The notes: a model not told the origin generated them from the letters alone. A stretch of DNA of 8,645 bases from Gammaproteobacteria bacterium (GCA_020444765.1 JAGRHW010000143.1:1-8645); one strand, 5' to 3'; shown: positions 1-7,150, counted from the first letter of the stretch. A program made the numbers and translations.

Positions 1-298
1 GGACGGACATATCGATGCGGACGAGCGCCAGCGTATCAACGAGCAGATCCACAAGATGCAGCTCGACGACTCGACGTTCGCCTTTCTGAAGCAGGAAATC
101 GAAAAACCGCTGGATGTCGTCGAGATCGCCAGCCAGGCGACCACGCCGGAGTCGGCCGCGGAAATCTATGTAGCTTCACTGCTGGTGATCGACGTGGACG
201 ATCCGAGGGAACGCGCCTATCTCGATGAACTGGCCCGCGAGCTGGATCTGGCCGAGGGCCTGAGTGCGCAACTGGAACAGCAGGTCAAAAACGCCTGA
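1..298 (+). CDS. DUF533 / YebE-like TerB-fold protein, C-terminal part (5' truncated)
   Basis: The reading frame enters at base 2 and runs open to a TGA at 296-298, giving about 98 residues of the C-terminus. The visible part starts with GHIDADERQRI, a motif typical of the helical TerB-like domain of DUF533 proteins (E. coli YebE type). It continues with the pattern PLD...ATTPESAAEIYVASL and ends in VDDPRERAYLDELARELDL, both also characteristic of the family. Complete members usually have an N-terminal membrane-associated Gly/Ala-rich segment, which would lie outside the window. An internal ATG at 56 is not the real start, because conserved family sequence precedes it. The biochemical function of DUF533 is not established. 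The gene is followed after about 20 bases by a strong terminator and converges with an OmpA-family gene. The family call is fairly secure; no specific role can be read from the sequence. Confidence 0.85.
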   Translation, partial: DGHIDADERQRINEQIHKMQLDDSTFAFLKQEIEKPLDVVEIASQATTPESAAEIYVASLLVIDVDDPRERAYLDELARELDLAEGLSAQLEQQVKNA

Positions 299-317
299 AT
301 CGGCAGTTTGTGACAAT

Positions 318-347
318 AAAAAAGGCGGGCCTACAGGCCCGCCTTTT
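318..347. terminator. Bidirectional Rho-independent terminator between convergent genes
   Basis: A perfect 11-bp stem (321-331 paired with 336-346, AAAGGCGGGCC / GGCCCGCCTTT) closes a four-base TACA loop. It is flanked by an A-run on the left (318-323) and a T-run on the right (344-347), so it can terminate transcripts from either side. It lies 20 bases after the DUF533 stop codon (+) and about 28 bases after the final stop of the OmpA-family gene (-), exactly where a shared terminator of convergent genes is expected. Confidence 0.93.
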
Positions 348-374
348 CTTTGTTCCGGTTTCTCGAATGCAAGG

Positions 375-1052
375 TCAGATCTGCTCGAAGGCTTCCTCTT
401 CCCGGCCTTCGACGATCGACTTCAGATAGACTTCCACCCGGCGGTTTTGCTGGCGTCCGTATTCGGTCGAGTTGTCCGCCCGGGGTTGCATTTCGCCGCG
501 ACCTTCGAGGCGGATACGTTGATAGGAAACACCGCGCGAGCCGAGATAGCTGCCGACCGATTGCGCGCGCCGTTCCGACAGATCCTGGTTGTAAGTGGAG
601 GTACCGGTGCTGTCGGTGTGACCGATAACATGTATGGCGGTCTTGTCATATTTCGAAACAATCGAGGCGATCTTGTCGAGGCTGGAATAAAAAGCCGGCT
701 ACAGACGGGCGCTGTCGAAATCGAAGGTGACCGCGCTGTCCAGATTGAGTTTGAGCGTTTCCTCGTCGACTCTCTGCAGTTGTATTTCCTCGGCCTGACG
801 CTCCGCTTCGAGCTGGCGTTCCAGTTCGCGCTGTTGCTCGTCCATATAATTGCCGGCCGCCGCGCCGGTAATCGCGCCGATCGCCGCGCCGAGAAATTTG
901 CCGCGGTCGCCGTCGACCTGGTGGCCGAATACAGCGCCGGTAACTGCACCGATGGCGGCGCCGGTCTTGGCGCGCCTGTTCGGGTCGTCGGTGGCGCAAC
1001 CGGCGCCGATCAGACCCGCCAGAAAAATTGTGACAAGCGCTTTGTGATTCAT
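375..1052 (-). pseudogene. YiaD-like OmpA-family lipoprotein interrupted by an in-frame amber codon
   Basis: Read on the minus strand from ATG 1052, the frame encodes 225 codon positions ending with TGA at 375-377, but codon 118 (699-701) is TAG. The first half has a lipoprotein signal with Cys19 (FLAGLIGAGC), then a glycine-zipper segment (about residues 31-68; GAAIGAVTGA and GAAIGAITGAAAG), then a charged helix (71-98). The stop falls right after TFDFDSARL, the opening strand of the OmpA_C peptidoglycan-binding domain. Downstream in the same frame the domain continues without any gap: GHTDSTG (144-150), LSERRAQSV (158-166) and NRRVEV (203-208), which include the Asp and Arg that OmpA-like domains use to bind diaminopimelate. 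E. coli YiaD has Lys at the position of the stop, so one base change (AAG or CAG to TAG) explains it. Met at 1052 is preferred over the Met two codons earlier (1058) because GGAG (1059-1062) sits six bases before it. As read, the product would be a 117-residue lipoprotein unable to anchor to peptidoglycan. A sequencing error is possible. Confidence 0.85.
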
Positions 1053-1175
1053 AAACATCTCCGTAAGCTGGCTTTAAAAATGGCAGCGATTCCTCTACCG
1101 CCAGTATGTAGCCGATTGTGCTGATTTCCAGGCGAATGAATTGACTGTAACCAACCGTCCGCTGCAAAGTTCTTA

Positions 1176-1336
1176 GAGCCTGTCTGGAATCTCTGAGTCG
1201 AAGTGAAATCGAGCTGATTTGCGCCAGATTGGGTTCTGATTTGAGGCGCATAGTCATTCTACGCAACGAAAATCAGGGCGCAAGCTGGTCAAACTCAGCA
1301 CGATTGCAGCCGACAGCAGAGATTTTAGACAGGCTC
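1176..1336. mobile_element. 161-bp fold-back MITE with TTA target-site duplication
   Basis: The element begins GAGCCTGTCTGGAATCTCTG and ends with its inverted copy; the first 20 bases of the two ends agree at 18 positions. It is flanked by TTA on both sides (1173-1175 and 1337-1339), a direct duplication of the target. Inner segments also pair, all centred on base 1256: CTGATTT (1236-1242) with AAATCAG (1270-1276), and TAG (1251-1253) with CTA (1259-1261) around a TCATT loop. The whole element is therefore an imperfect palindrome with no net shift. It has no coding capacity and would depend on a transposase encoded elsewhere. A three-base TNA duplication fits IS5-family (IS1031-type) transposition, but that parentage is inferred. 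The element fills about half of the 337-bp gap between the DsbA-like and OmpA-like genes, both on the minus strand. It ends 53 bases after the former's stop and begins 123 bases before the latter's start. I see nothing else clear in this gap. Confidence 0.85.
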
Positions 1337-1389
1337 TTATAGGCTAATTTTAGCGAAAGATTTCTGAAAGCGGGCTGAATACGGAATAT

Positions 1390-2007
1390 TTACAAATAAT
1401 GCAGGATATTGCGCAAAGTGGCGTCCGCATCGGTATAGCTGCTGGCGATGTAGTGCGCTTGTGAACCTTTATCCACGATCAGGCTCGGAAACCCCTGAGC
1501 CCCCAGTCTGTGATGTTTTTCAATCTGTTCGGCGAGCGTCCGGCGGGTTTCCATCGAGGACAGATCCGTTTTAAAGCGTTCGCCGTCCAGCCCGAGCGTC
1601 TGCGCGAGTTCGATCAGGTTTTCATCGTCCGAAGGGTTGATGGCCCGCAGATAATAGGCTTGCTGGATAGCCAGAATCATCGGCTTTTCGTACTCGGGGT
1701 TCTGGTTTTTCGCGGCGATGACAGCGCGGCAGGCCGGATAGGTCGAGCGGCGCGGGGTATTTTTCGTCCAGAAATCAAAATTGAATTCGGTGCCGGGCAC
1801 CACACGCTGGATTTTTTGCCAGGTCTGCTGCAGGCCCTGGCGCATCTCTTCGGCCATCGGCTCGGCGGAGTCCGGCGCCAGTCCGCCGAGCAGGTACTCG
1901 ACCGGCAGATCTTGCGGCAGCCTTGCGCGAACCTGCTCCCAGACCGGACGGAATGCCCAGCACCAGCTGCACATCGGGTCGTGAACATAATATAAAGTTG
2001 TTATCAT
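1390..2007 (-). CDS. Cytoplasmic DsbA/FrnE-like thioredoxin-fold protein (COG3531 type)
   Basis: A 205-residue protein from ATG 2007 to TAA 1390-1392. The N-terminus goes straight into the first beta strand and the redox motif: TTLYYVHDPMCSWCW, with the CxxC cysteines at residues 13 and 16. The cis-proline loop of the thioredoxin fold is GFPS (172-175, Pro174). Between them lies the helical insertion of DsbA/FrnE-type proteins, including the family pattern NTPRRSTYPACRAV (83-96). No signal peptide is present, so the protein should act in the cytoplasm, unlike periplasmic DsbA. Members are annotated as predicted disulfide isomerases or oxidoreductases with no firm physiological substrate. The frame extends upstream to a GTG at 2052, but those 15 extra residues do not resemble the family and would run through the dyad at 2044-2069, so I chose the internal ATG. 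The gene diverges from nfsA over 91 bp. No clear intrinsic terminator follows it, only the MITE. Confidence 0.88.
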   Translation of the reverse strand: MITTLYYVHDPMCSWCWAFRPVWEQVRARLPQDLPVEYLLGGLAPDSAEPMAEEMRQGLQQTWQKIQRVVPGTEFNFDFWTKNTPRRSTYPACRAVIAAKNQNPEYEKPMILAIQQAYYLRAINPSDDENLIELAQTLGLDGERFKTDLSSMETRRTLAEQIEKHHRLGAQGFPSLIVDKGSQAHYIASSYTDADATLRNILHYL

Positions 2008-2043
2008 CGCGGCGGATTCCCAAAAAATTCTCGATAAACAATA

Positions 2044-2069
2044 ACAGGCCACAGGCCGGCTTGTCCTGT
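2044..2069. promoter_or_regulatory. Nested dyad in the dsbA-like / nfsA divergent region, possible operator
   Basis: The core ACAGGCCGGCTTGT (2051-2064) is a 14-bp near-perfect palindrome (six of seven pairs). It is flanked by a second pair, ACAGG (2044-2048) and CCTGT (2065-2069), offset by one base from the core centre. It sits in the only noncoding space between the two divergent genes, 37 bases before the DsbA-like ATG and 30 bases before nfsA, a usual place for a regulator site. I cannot assign a regulator, and no convincing -35/-10 pair is visible on either side. It could also be chance in GC-rich DNA. Confidence 0.3.
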
Positions 2070-2098
2070 GACCACACCACTGGAAAAAGGTTTATTTT

Positions 2099-2836
2099 AT
2101 GAATGCTGTTATCGATCTGCTGAAGTCACACCGTTCCATTCGCAGGTTTACCGATCAGCCGATCGACCCGGCCATGCTGGAGGAGATTCTGCTTGCCGGC
2201 CAGGCCGCCGCGACCTCGAGCTATATCCAGGCAACCACCATCGTGCGCGTTACCGATCCGGCAAAGCGGGACAAGCTGGCCGAATACGCTGGCGGCCAGA
2301 AGTACGTTGCCAGCGCGGCCGAGTTTCTGGTGTTTTGCGCCGATCTGGCGCGGGCGCAGCTGTGTTGTGAAATTCAGGGCGTCGAACCCGTAAGCGGTTT
2401 TACCGAACAGTTTATTATTGCAACTGTGGATGTTGCCTTGAATGCACAGAATGTCGCAGTCGCCGCCGAATCACTCGGTCTCGGTATCTGTTTTATCGGC
2501 GGGCTGCGAAACAATCCCCAACAGGTCAGCGACCTTCTCGACCTGCCGGATCAGGTTTATCCGGTGTTCGGTTTTTGCCTTGGTTATCCGGATCAGGAAG
2601 TCGACCTGCGGCCGCGTCTGCCTTTGCCGGTCGTGGTCAAGCAGGATTGCTATAACACCGACGGCGATCGTGAAACCATTCTGGACTATGACAAGCGTGT
2701 AGAAAAATATTACGCCAAGCGGCTGGGCGGCGGAAAAGCCATGACCTGGACCAAACAGGTGGCCGGTCTGGCCGGTAAGGAATCCCGGCCGCATATGCTG
2801 TCGTTTTTACAGGCTAAGGGGTTTTTACAGCGTTGA
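2099..2836 (+). CDS. nfsA: NfsA-type oxygen-insensitive NADPH nitroreductase
   Basis: A 245-residue flavoprotein, the same size class as E. coli NfsA (240). Enzymes of this family bind FMN, take hydride from NADPH and reduce nitroaromatics, quinones or related acceptors by two electrons in the cytoplasm. Hallmarks run collinearly with E. coli NfsA: the FMN-phosphate motif SHRSIRRFTDQPI (10-22), the AGGQKYVASAAEFLVFCAD block (64-82), NVAVAAESLGLGICFIGGLRNN (118-139), FGFCLGYPD (157-165), DLRPRLP (169-175), and the C-terminal KESRPHMLSFLQAKGF (227-242). Arg208 in YYAKR falls where E. coli NfsA has Arg203, a residue implicated in NADPH binding. The start is supported by AAGG at 2086-2089, nine bases before the ATG. 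The gene is convergent with the RND pump gene (20 bases between stop codons). Upstream it shares a short regulatory region with the DsbA-like gene. The family assignment is strong; the physiological substrate is unknown. Confidence 0.95.
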   Translation: MNAVIDLLKSHRSIRRFTDQPIDPAMLEEILLAGQAAATSSYIQATTIVRVTDPAKRDKLAEYAGGQKYVASAAEFLVFCADLARAQLCCEIQGVEPVSGFTEQFIIATVDVALNAQNVAVAAESLGLGICFIGGLRNNPQQVSDLLDLPDQVYPVFGFCLGYPDQEVDLRPRLPLPVVVKQDCYNTDGDRETILDYDKRVEKYYAKRLGGGKAMTWTKQVAGLAGKESRPHMLSFLQAKGFLQR

Positions 2837-2856
2837 GATCACCGCTCGGACTTGCG

Positions 2857-5800
2857 TTATTGCAAGCCCTGCGAGGCGGTCGTTTTTTCCCGCTGTGCCA
2901 GGCTTAGCTTGTTCAGCCGGCTTCGCGTCATAAAAAGCCTGTAAAGCAAAGGAATCACAAACAGCGTCAACACCGTTGAAACCACCAGCCCCCAGACAAT
3001 CGCGGTCGCCATCGGGCCCCATATCAGCGAGTGTCCGCCGAGACCGGCGGCCAGCGAGAACAGGCCGGCGACCGTGGTCAGCGAGGTGATCAGTATCGGA
3101 ATGACCCGCCGCCTTGCCGCGTAAAGCGTCGCGTGTAACAGGCTCATGCCATCCTGCAGCCGCTGGTTGGCGGCGGATATCAGTACGATCGCGGCGTTGA
3201 CCGCGATGCCGGCCAGAGCAACCACGCCGTACAGGGTGAACAGGCTGAGCGGGTTGGCGGTAATCAGCAAGCCTGCTACCACGCCGGTAAACGCCATCGG
3301 CACGGTGGCGAGAATCAGCAGCGGCTGAAAATAACTGCGAAACTGGGTGCCGAGGATGGCATACATCAGCAGCAGGCCGAACATCATCAGTTTGACCAGG
3401 GAGTTCAGACTCTCCTCGATATCGTCGAGCTGGCCGGAAAAATCCAGATTGATCCGCGGATAATCGGCGCGGATTTCCTCCCATTTTTCCTTGATAAAAT
3501 CGTTGGCGGCGACCGTGTCGATCTGCTCCTTGTCGATTTCGGATTCCAGGGTGATGGTTCGTCTGAAATCGTAATGACGGATATTGCCAAGCCCGGTCTG
3601 GTAGCTGAAGTCCACCAGCTCCGACAGAGGGACCAGGCTGCCATCCGGCGCCGGCAGACTGATCTGCAGACTCTGGTCGATATTGGAAATCTCCTGGCGT
3701 GCCGCCCGTACCCGGACATCCAGCGTTTCACCGCGATCACGCATGCTGGCGACGATTTCACCATCGATCATCAGCCGTAGCACGCGCATGATCTGATCCG
3801 GCATGATGCCAGTACGTTGCGCGGCGTCGGTGTTGACCTTGAGAACCACTTCCTTCAGACCCGGACTGTCGTCATCGGTGATATCGTAAGCGAAGCCGGA
3901 GTCGGCGAGGATTTGCTTGAGCCGGCCGGTCGCTCCGCGGATATCGTCGATATCGTCACCGCGGACTTTCACGCTGACGGGTTTGGAGGTCGGAGGTCCG
4001 CCGGACATCTCCAAAAAGAAAATCTTGTTCGGTCCGCTGGTATTGAGAACTTCCTCGCGCATCTCGACGACGGCGTCATGAACCGGACGCATGTCGCCGG
4101 TCCGGGGTTTCAGCGTCACCAGGATCTGTCCGTAATGATCGCCGATAAATGGTGCGGTTTCGGTAAACATCCGCCCTGAATAACTGACGATGCTGCGCAG
4201 CTCATCCTCGCGCATGTGTCTGCGGACTTTTTCCTCGATCGTGCGCACTTTGCTCATGGTCGTTTCGAGCGGCGTGCCGTTGGGCATTTCGATGCTGACG
4301 TAAAACAATCGTAGCGGGTCGGCAGCAAAGAAATCGGTCTTGACCAGAAAGTGTTTGAGAATCGGATGATTGCTTAGCGCAGGACTGACTTGTCCGGCAA
4401 AGGCGGCGAGCACCGATAAAATAAAAAGCAGGATAATCGTCAGCAGCAGGAGTTTCGGGTAGCGCATCACCCGGCACAGAATGCGCGTATAACGCAGGCG
4501 GATCCAGTGTAAAAAACGTACCCGCAGCTGTTGTATCTTGCCGGGCTTGTCGAGCCTGAGGTTGGCGGCCAGCACGTGGCTCGGCAGCATCCAGTAGGCT
4601 TCGATCAGGCTGATCGCCAGCGAGGTGGTGACAACCAGCGGGATAACCATCATGAAGGACCCGAGTATGCCGGGCATCAGCATCAGGGGTAAAAACGCCG
4701 CGATTGTCGTCAATACCGCGGTTGTTACAGGGGCGGCGACTTCGGCCAGGGTTTCCAGTGTCGCCGTCATGCGGTCCACGCCGCGCTGCAGTCGAAAATA
4801 AATACCTTCGACCACCACCACCGCATCGTCGACCAGCATACCCAGGCTGATTACCACACCGAGCAGCACCATGACATTCAGGGTCTGTCCCGCCAGTTGC
4901 AGAACCCAGAAGGTGCCGGCAAGAATAAACGGGATACCGATAGAGGTAAAAAAGGCAATCCTGAAACCGAGAAACAGCCAGGCGACCAGCATGACCATCA
5001 GCAGACCGAGCCCGGCATTGGTCTGCATGATGTTCAAGGCATTGCGGGTTATTTCGGTCTGGTCGTCGGCCAGGAACAGTTTGACGCCGGTGCTGCCGGC
5101 AAACCGGTTTTTACCGTCGATATAGTCGTTGAGGTCCTCGACCAGTTGCAGGGTATTGGTTGAGGCTTTTTTCATCACCGCCAGTACTACCGCAGCCTTG
5201 CCGTTATAGCTGGCGTAAAAGCGCGGCTCTTCGCGGCTGCGCGTGACCGTGGCGATATCGCCGAGCCTTACCTCGCCACTGGCGCTGATCACCGGCAGGC
5301 TGGCGAGCCAGGCGGGATTACTGTCGGTGCCCTTCAGGCGTACCGACCAGCTTTGACTGCCGATCTCGGTGGTGCCGGCGGAAATATCGCGAAAATACAG
5401 GGCGACGGTATTGGCGATATCGGCCGGCCCGATGCCGATGCCTTCCAGCCGGGTGCTGTCGAATTCGATATGCAGCTCCGGATTCTGCAGGCCGGTCTGC
5501 AGAATGCTGTCGACACCATCGATCTGTTCGAGGTCGCCCTTGATCTGCTCGGCGTTATAGCGCAGATTTTCGTCATCCGCCTCGCCGGTGACGACAACCG
5601 TCGCACTCGGAAACGCGTTGGCAGTGGTGATTTCCGTGATCACCGGCGACAGCGTTTCGTCCGGCAGATCGGCTTCGACATTGCTGATATTGCGGCGTAA
5701 TTCGGCAAGCCGTTTGTCAAAGACGTTTTCCGGAATATCCTCGAAGCGGACCAGAACGTTGGAGAGGCTCTCGCGGCTGTTGCTGGAAACGAACTTGATA

Positions 5801-6030
5801 TCGGAGATGCCGCGAATCTCATCTTCAAGTATATCCGTCACCCGGGTTTCCACATCGGCAGCCGCCATGCCGGGTACCACGGTTGTGATATCGATCCAGT
5901 TGAAATTAATGGTCGGATCCTGCTCGCGGGGCAGTTGCAGAAACGCCAGCGCGCCTATCGCCAGAATCATCACGAAAAACAGGTTGGCCAGTACGTGATT
6001 GCTGTAGAAGCGTTCGAGAAACCGTCTCAC
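2857..6030 (-). CDS. RND efflux permease, HAE1/AcrB-like, inner-membrane pump
   Basis: A 1057-residue resistance-nodulation-division transporter, full length for the family. It would form a trimer in the inner membrane and export a substrate from the periplasm using the proton gradient. TM1 lies at about 14-32, followed by the family signature PREQDPTINFNW (34-45). The first porter domain follows, then TM2-6 (about 338-485), a short cytoplasmic segment, TM7 (about 526-545), the second porter domain and TM8-12 (about 877-1033). TM4 contains GMLVDDAVVVVE with Asp401-Asp402, the proton-relay pair of AcrB-type pumps, which points away from the metal-exporting CusA group. In TM10 the AcrB Lys940 position appears to be Asn945 (GIAVNAAIVLIS). 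The start codon is GTG: an in-frame TGA lies 11 codons upstream and no ATG fits. No good Shine-Dalgarno precedes it. It follows the adaptor gene by 121 bp and is presumably co-transcribed. The substrate cannot be predicted, and no outer-membrane channel gene is present in the window. Confidence 0.95.
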   Translation of the reverse strand: MRRFLERFYSNHVLANLFFVMILAIGALAFLQLPREQDPTINFNWIDITTVVPGMAAADVETRVTDILEDEIRGISDIKFVSSNSRESLSNVLVRFEDIPENVFDKRLAELRRNISNVEADLPDETLSPVITEITTANAFPSATVVVTGEADDENLRYNAEQIKGDLEQIDGVDSILQTGLQNPELHIEFDSTRLEGIGIGPADIANTVALYFRDISAGTTEIGSQSWSVRLKGTDSNPAWLASLPVISASGEVRLGDIATVTRSREEPRFYASYNGKAAVVLAVMKKASTNTLQLVEDLNDYIDGKNRFAGSTGVKLFLADDQTEITRNALNIMQTNAGLGLLMVMLVAWLFLGFRIAFFTSIGIPFILAGTFWVLQLAGQTLNVMVLLGVVISLGMLVDDAVVVVEGIYFRLQRGVDRMTATLETLAEVAAPVTTAVLTTIAAFLPLMLMPGILGSFMMVIPLVVTTSLAISLIEAYWMLPSHVLAANLRLDKPGKIQQLRVRFLHWIRLRYTRILCRVMRYPKLLLLTIILLFILSVLAAFAGQVSPALSNHPILKHFLVKTDFFAADPLRLFYVSIEMPNGTPLETTMSKVRTIEEKVRRHMREDELRSIVSYSGRMFTETAPFIGDHYGQILVTLKPRTGDMRPVHDAVVEMREEVLNTSGPNKIFFLEMSGGPPTSKPVSVKVRGDDIDDIRGATGRLKQILADSGFAYDITDDDSPGLKEVVLKVNTDAAQRTGIMPDQIMRVLRLMIDGEIVASMRDRGETLDVRVRAARQEISNIDQSLQISLPAPDGSLVPLSELVDFSYQTGLGNIRHYDFRRTITLESEIDKEQIDTVAANDFIKEKWEEIRADYPRINLDFSGQLDDIEESLNSLVKLMMFGLLLMYAILGTQFRSYFQPLLILATVPMAFTGVVAGLLITANPLSLFTLYGVVALAGIAVNAAIVLISAANQRLQDGMSLLHATLYAARRRVIPILITSLTTVAGLFSLAAGLGGHSLIWGPMATAIVWGLVVSTVLTLFVIPLLYRLFMTRSRLNKLSLAQREKTTASQGLQ

Positions 6031-6035
6031 GAATA

Positions 6036-6073
6036 GGCCGTCCGGATTGAAGATGCGGGTTCATGGATCGGCC
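6036..6073 (-). promoter_or_regulatory. Hairpin just before the RND permease GTG start
   Basis: In the transcript, GGCCGATCC (6073-6065) can pair with GGACGGCC (6043-6036), giving eight base pairs with one bulged A and a 21-base loop. The 3' arm ends five bases before the GTG start codon, so the stem covers the place where the ribosome-binding site should be. The intercistronic gap is otherwise featureless, and no Shine-Dalgarno stands clear of the stem. It may lower or modulate pump translation relative to the adaptor. That role is inference from position only. Confidence 0.3.
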
Positions 6074-6151
6074 GGCTCTCAGCTCCCAAGACAGCGGGCG
6101 TATGCGCCGCCGTGTCCGGGCCGAGGCTGAAAATGTTGGCCAGCTGACGCA

Positions 6152-7150
6152 CTAAAGTCCCCGGTTTTCGATCGTGTCGCCGTCGTTGAGGCCGAAGCGC
6201 CCGTCGGTGATAACCTGGGTATCGCCGGGCAGATCGACTACCGCGGGATGGCCGGCCTGTGCTCCGGCGATCGGGATAAAGCTCGCTTTGTTGCCGTCGA
6301 CGATAAACAGGCCCGTCGCGTCGTTTCTTTGCAGCAGCATGTCGGCCGGCACGTGCGCGGTCTTGCTCTGCCAGCGCAAGCGGCCGGCGGCGCCGATACT
6401 GGCCGCTTCGCCGTTGAATAACAGGCGGACTTCACGGTTGCGATTGCTCGGGTTGATAACCGGCGACAGACTGCGAATCGTGGCTGAATAGTGTTTGCCG
6501 GACCAGGCAAAGGTGATGTCGGCGGCCTGTTCGAGGGCGGCGGTCGCGGCGCCGGGAATCTGCGCGATAATCTCCACACTGGAAAGATCCTGCATTCTCA
6601 GCAGCGGCGTACCGGGTGACGCCAGTTCGCCCTGCGAGGCGAGCCGCTCGGTGATCACGCCATCGAAGGGCGCGTTGATATCACAGCGTTCGACCTGTAG
6701 CTGGGCCTGCTTGTAGGCGATAGTGGCCTGTTTGAGATCGGTTTCGGCGATATTCAGGTTTTGCTCGGTGACTGCGCTGGCCTTTTTCAGTTTGCTGAGG
6801 CGGTTGACTTCCCTGCGCGCCAGATCGAGCCGGGTTTGCGCGCTGGAGCTGCCGAGTGTCGCGTCGTCACAATCCAGCGCGACCAGCCGCTCACCCTGTT
6901 TGACTTGGTCACCGACCCGTTTGTCGATAGACAGTATCTGTGCGTTGAGTTGCGCGCTGATCAGGCTGTCGTTGAGGCTGACGACATCGGCGGGCGCCGA
7001 GTAGCCGGGGAAAAACAAAATCTCCGCCAGCGGCTTGCTGCTGACCTGAAGGATTTCAGGCTGTTCGCCGGCGGCGTTGTCCTGGGCAAAAGCGTTCAGG
7101 CTGGCCAGAAACAGGCAGGCACTCGCCAGTGTGCGGGAAAAGGTGTTCAA
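6152..7150 (-). CDS. RND periplasmic adaptor subunit (HlyD/AcrA-type membrane fusion protein)
   Basis: A 332-residue periplasmic adaptor that would join the RND permease to an outer-membrane channel. A signal peptide is visible at 1-22 (basic N-terminus, hydrophobic core, cleavage near NAFA/QD). There is no lipobox cysteine at the expected site, so it is probably a soluble periplasmic protein. The split lipoyl domain is seen as ISAQLNAQILSIDKRVGDQV (64-83) and CDINAPFDGVITERL (156-170). Between them is a short alpha-helical hairpin (about 100-153). Cys94 (LDCDD) and Cys156 (ERCDI) occupy positions often cysteine in this subgroup. Beta-barrel and membrane-proximal domains follow, ending QVITDGRFGLNDGDTI. 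The start is TTG at 7148-7150: it has GAGG six bases upstream, an in-frame TAA lies only five codons further up, and the only other Met codons are far inside. The stop is TAG (6152-6154). It is the first gene of the operon; the permease follows after 121 bp. Confidence 0.93.
   Translation of the reverse strand: MNTFSRTLASACLFLASLNAFAQDNAAGEQPEILQVSSKPLAEILFFPGYSAPADVVSLNDSLISAQLNAQILSIDKRVGDQVKQGERLVALDCDDATLGSSSAQTRLDLARREVNRLSKLKKASAVTEQNLNIAETDLKQATIAYKQAQLQVERCDINAPFDGVITERLASQGELASPGTPLLRMQDLSSVEIIAQIPGAATAALEQAADITFAWSGKHYSATIRSLSPVINPSNRNREVRLLFNGEAASIGAAGRLRWQSKTAHVPADMLLQRNDATGLFIVDGNKASFIPIAGAQAGHPAVVDLPGDTQVITDGRFGLNDGDTIENRGL

Noticed and set aside
699..701. Pyrrolysine or general amber recoding to explain the internal TAG.
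   Set aside because: Only one such codon is seen, the adaptor gene ends normally with TAG, and no suppressor tRNA or pyl gene is in the window. A point mutation or read error is simpler.
264..1124. A 286-codon plus-strand open frame across the OmpA-like gene.
   Set aside because: It overlaps the minus-strand gene with clear domain motifs, its translation resembles no family I know, and it includes the bidirectional terminator. Long antisense frames are common in GC-rich DNA.
1390..2052. Longer DsbA-like product starting at GTG 2052.
   Set aside because: The extra 15 residues do not match the family, whose first strand begins directly before the CxxC motif, and the start would fall in the divergent regulatory region.
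2851..2866. CTTGC-GTTATT-GCAAG hairpin as a terminator between nfsA and the pump gene.
   Set aside because: The stem is only five base pairs, has no T-run on either strand and overlaps the last codons of the pump gene.
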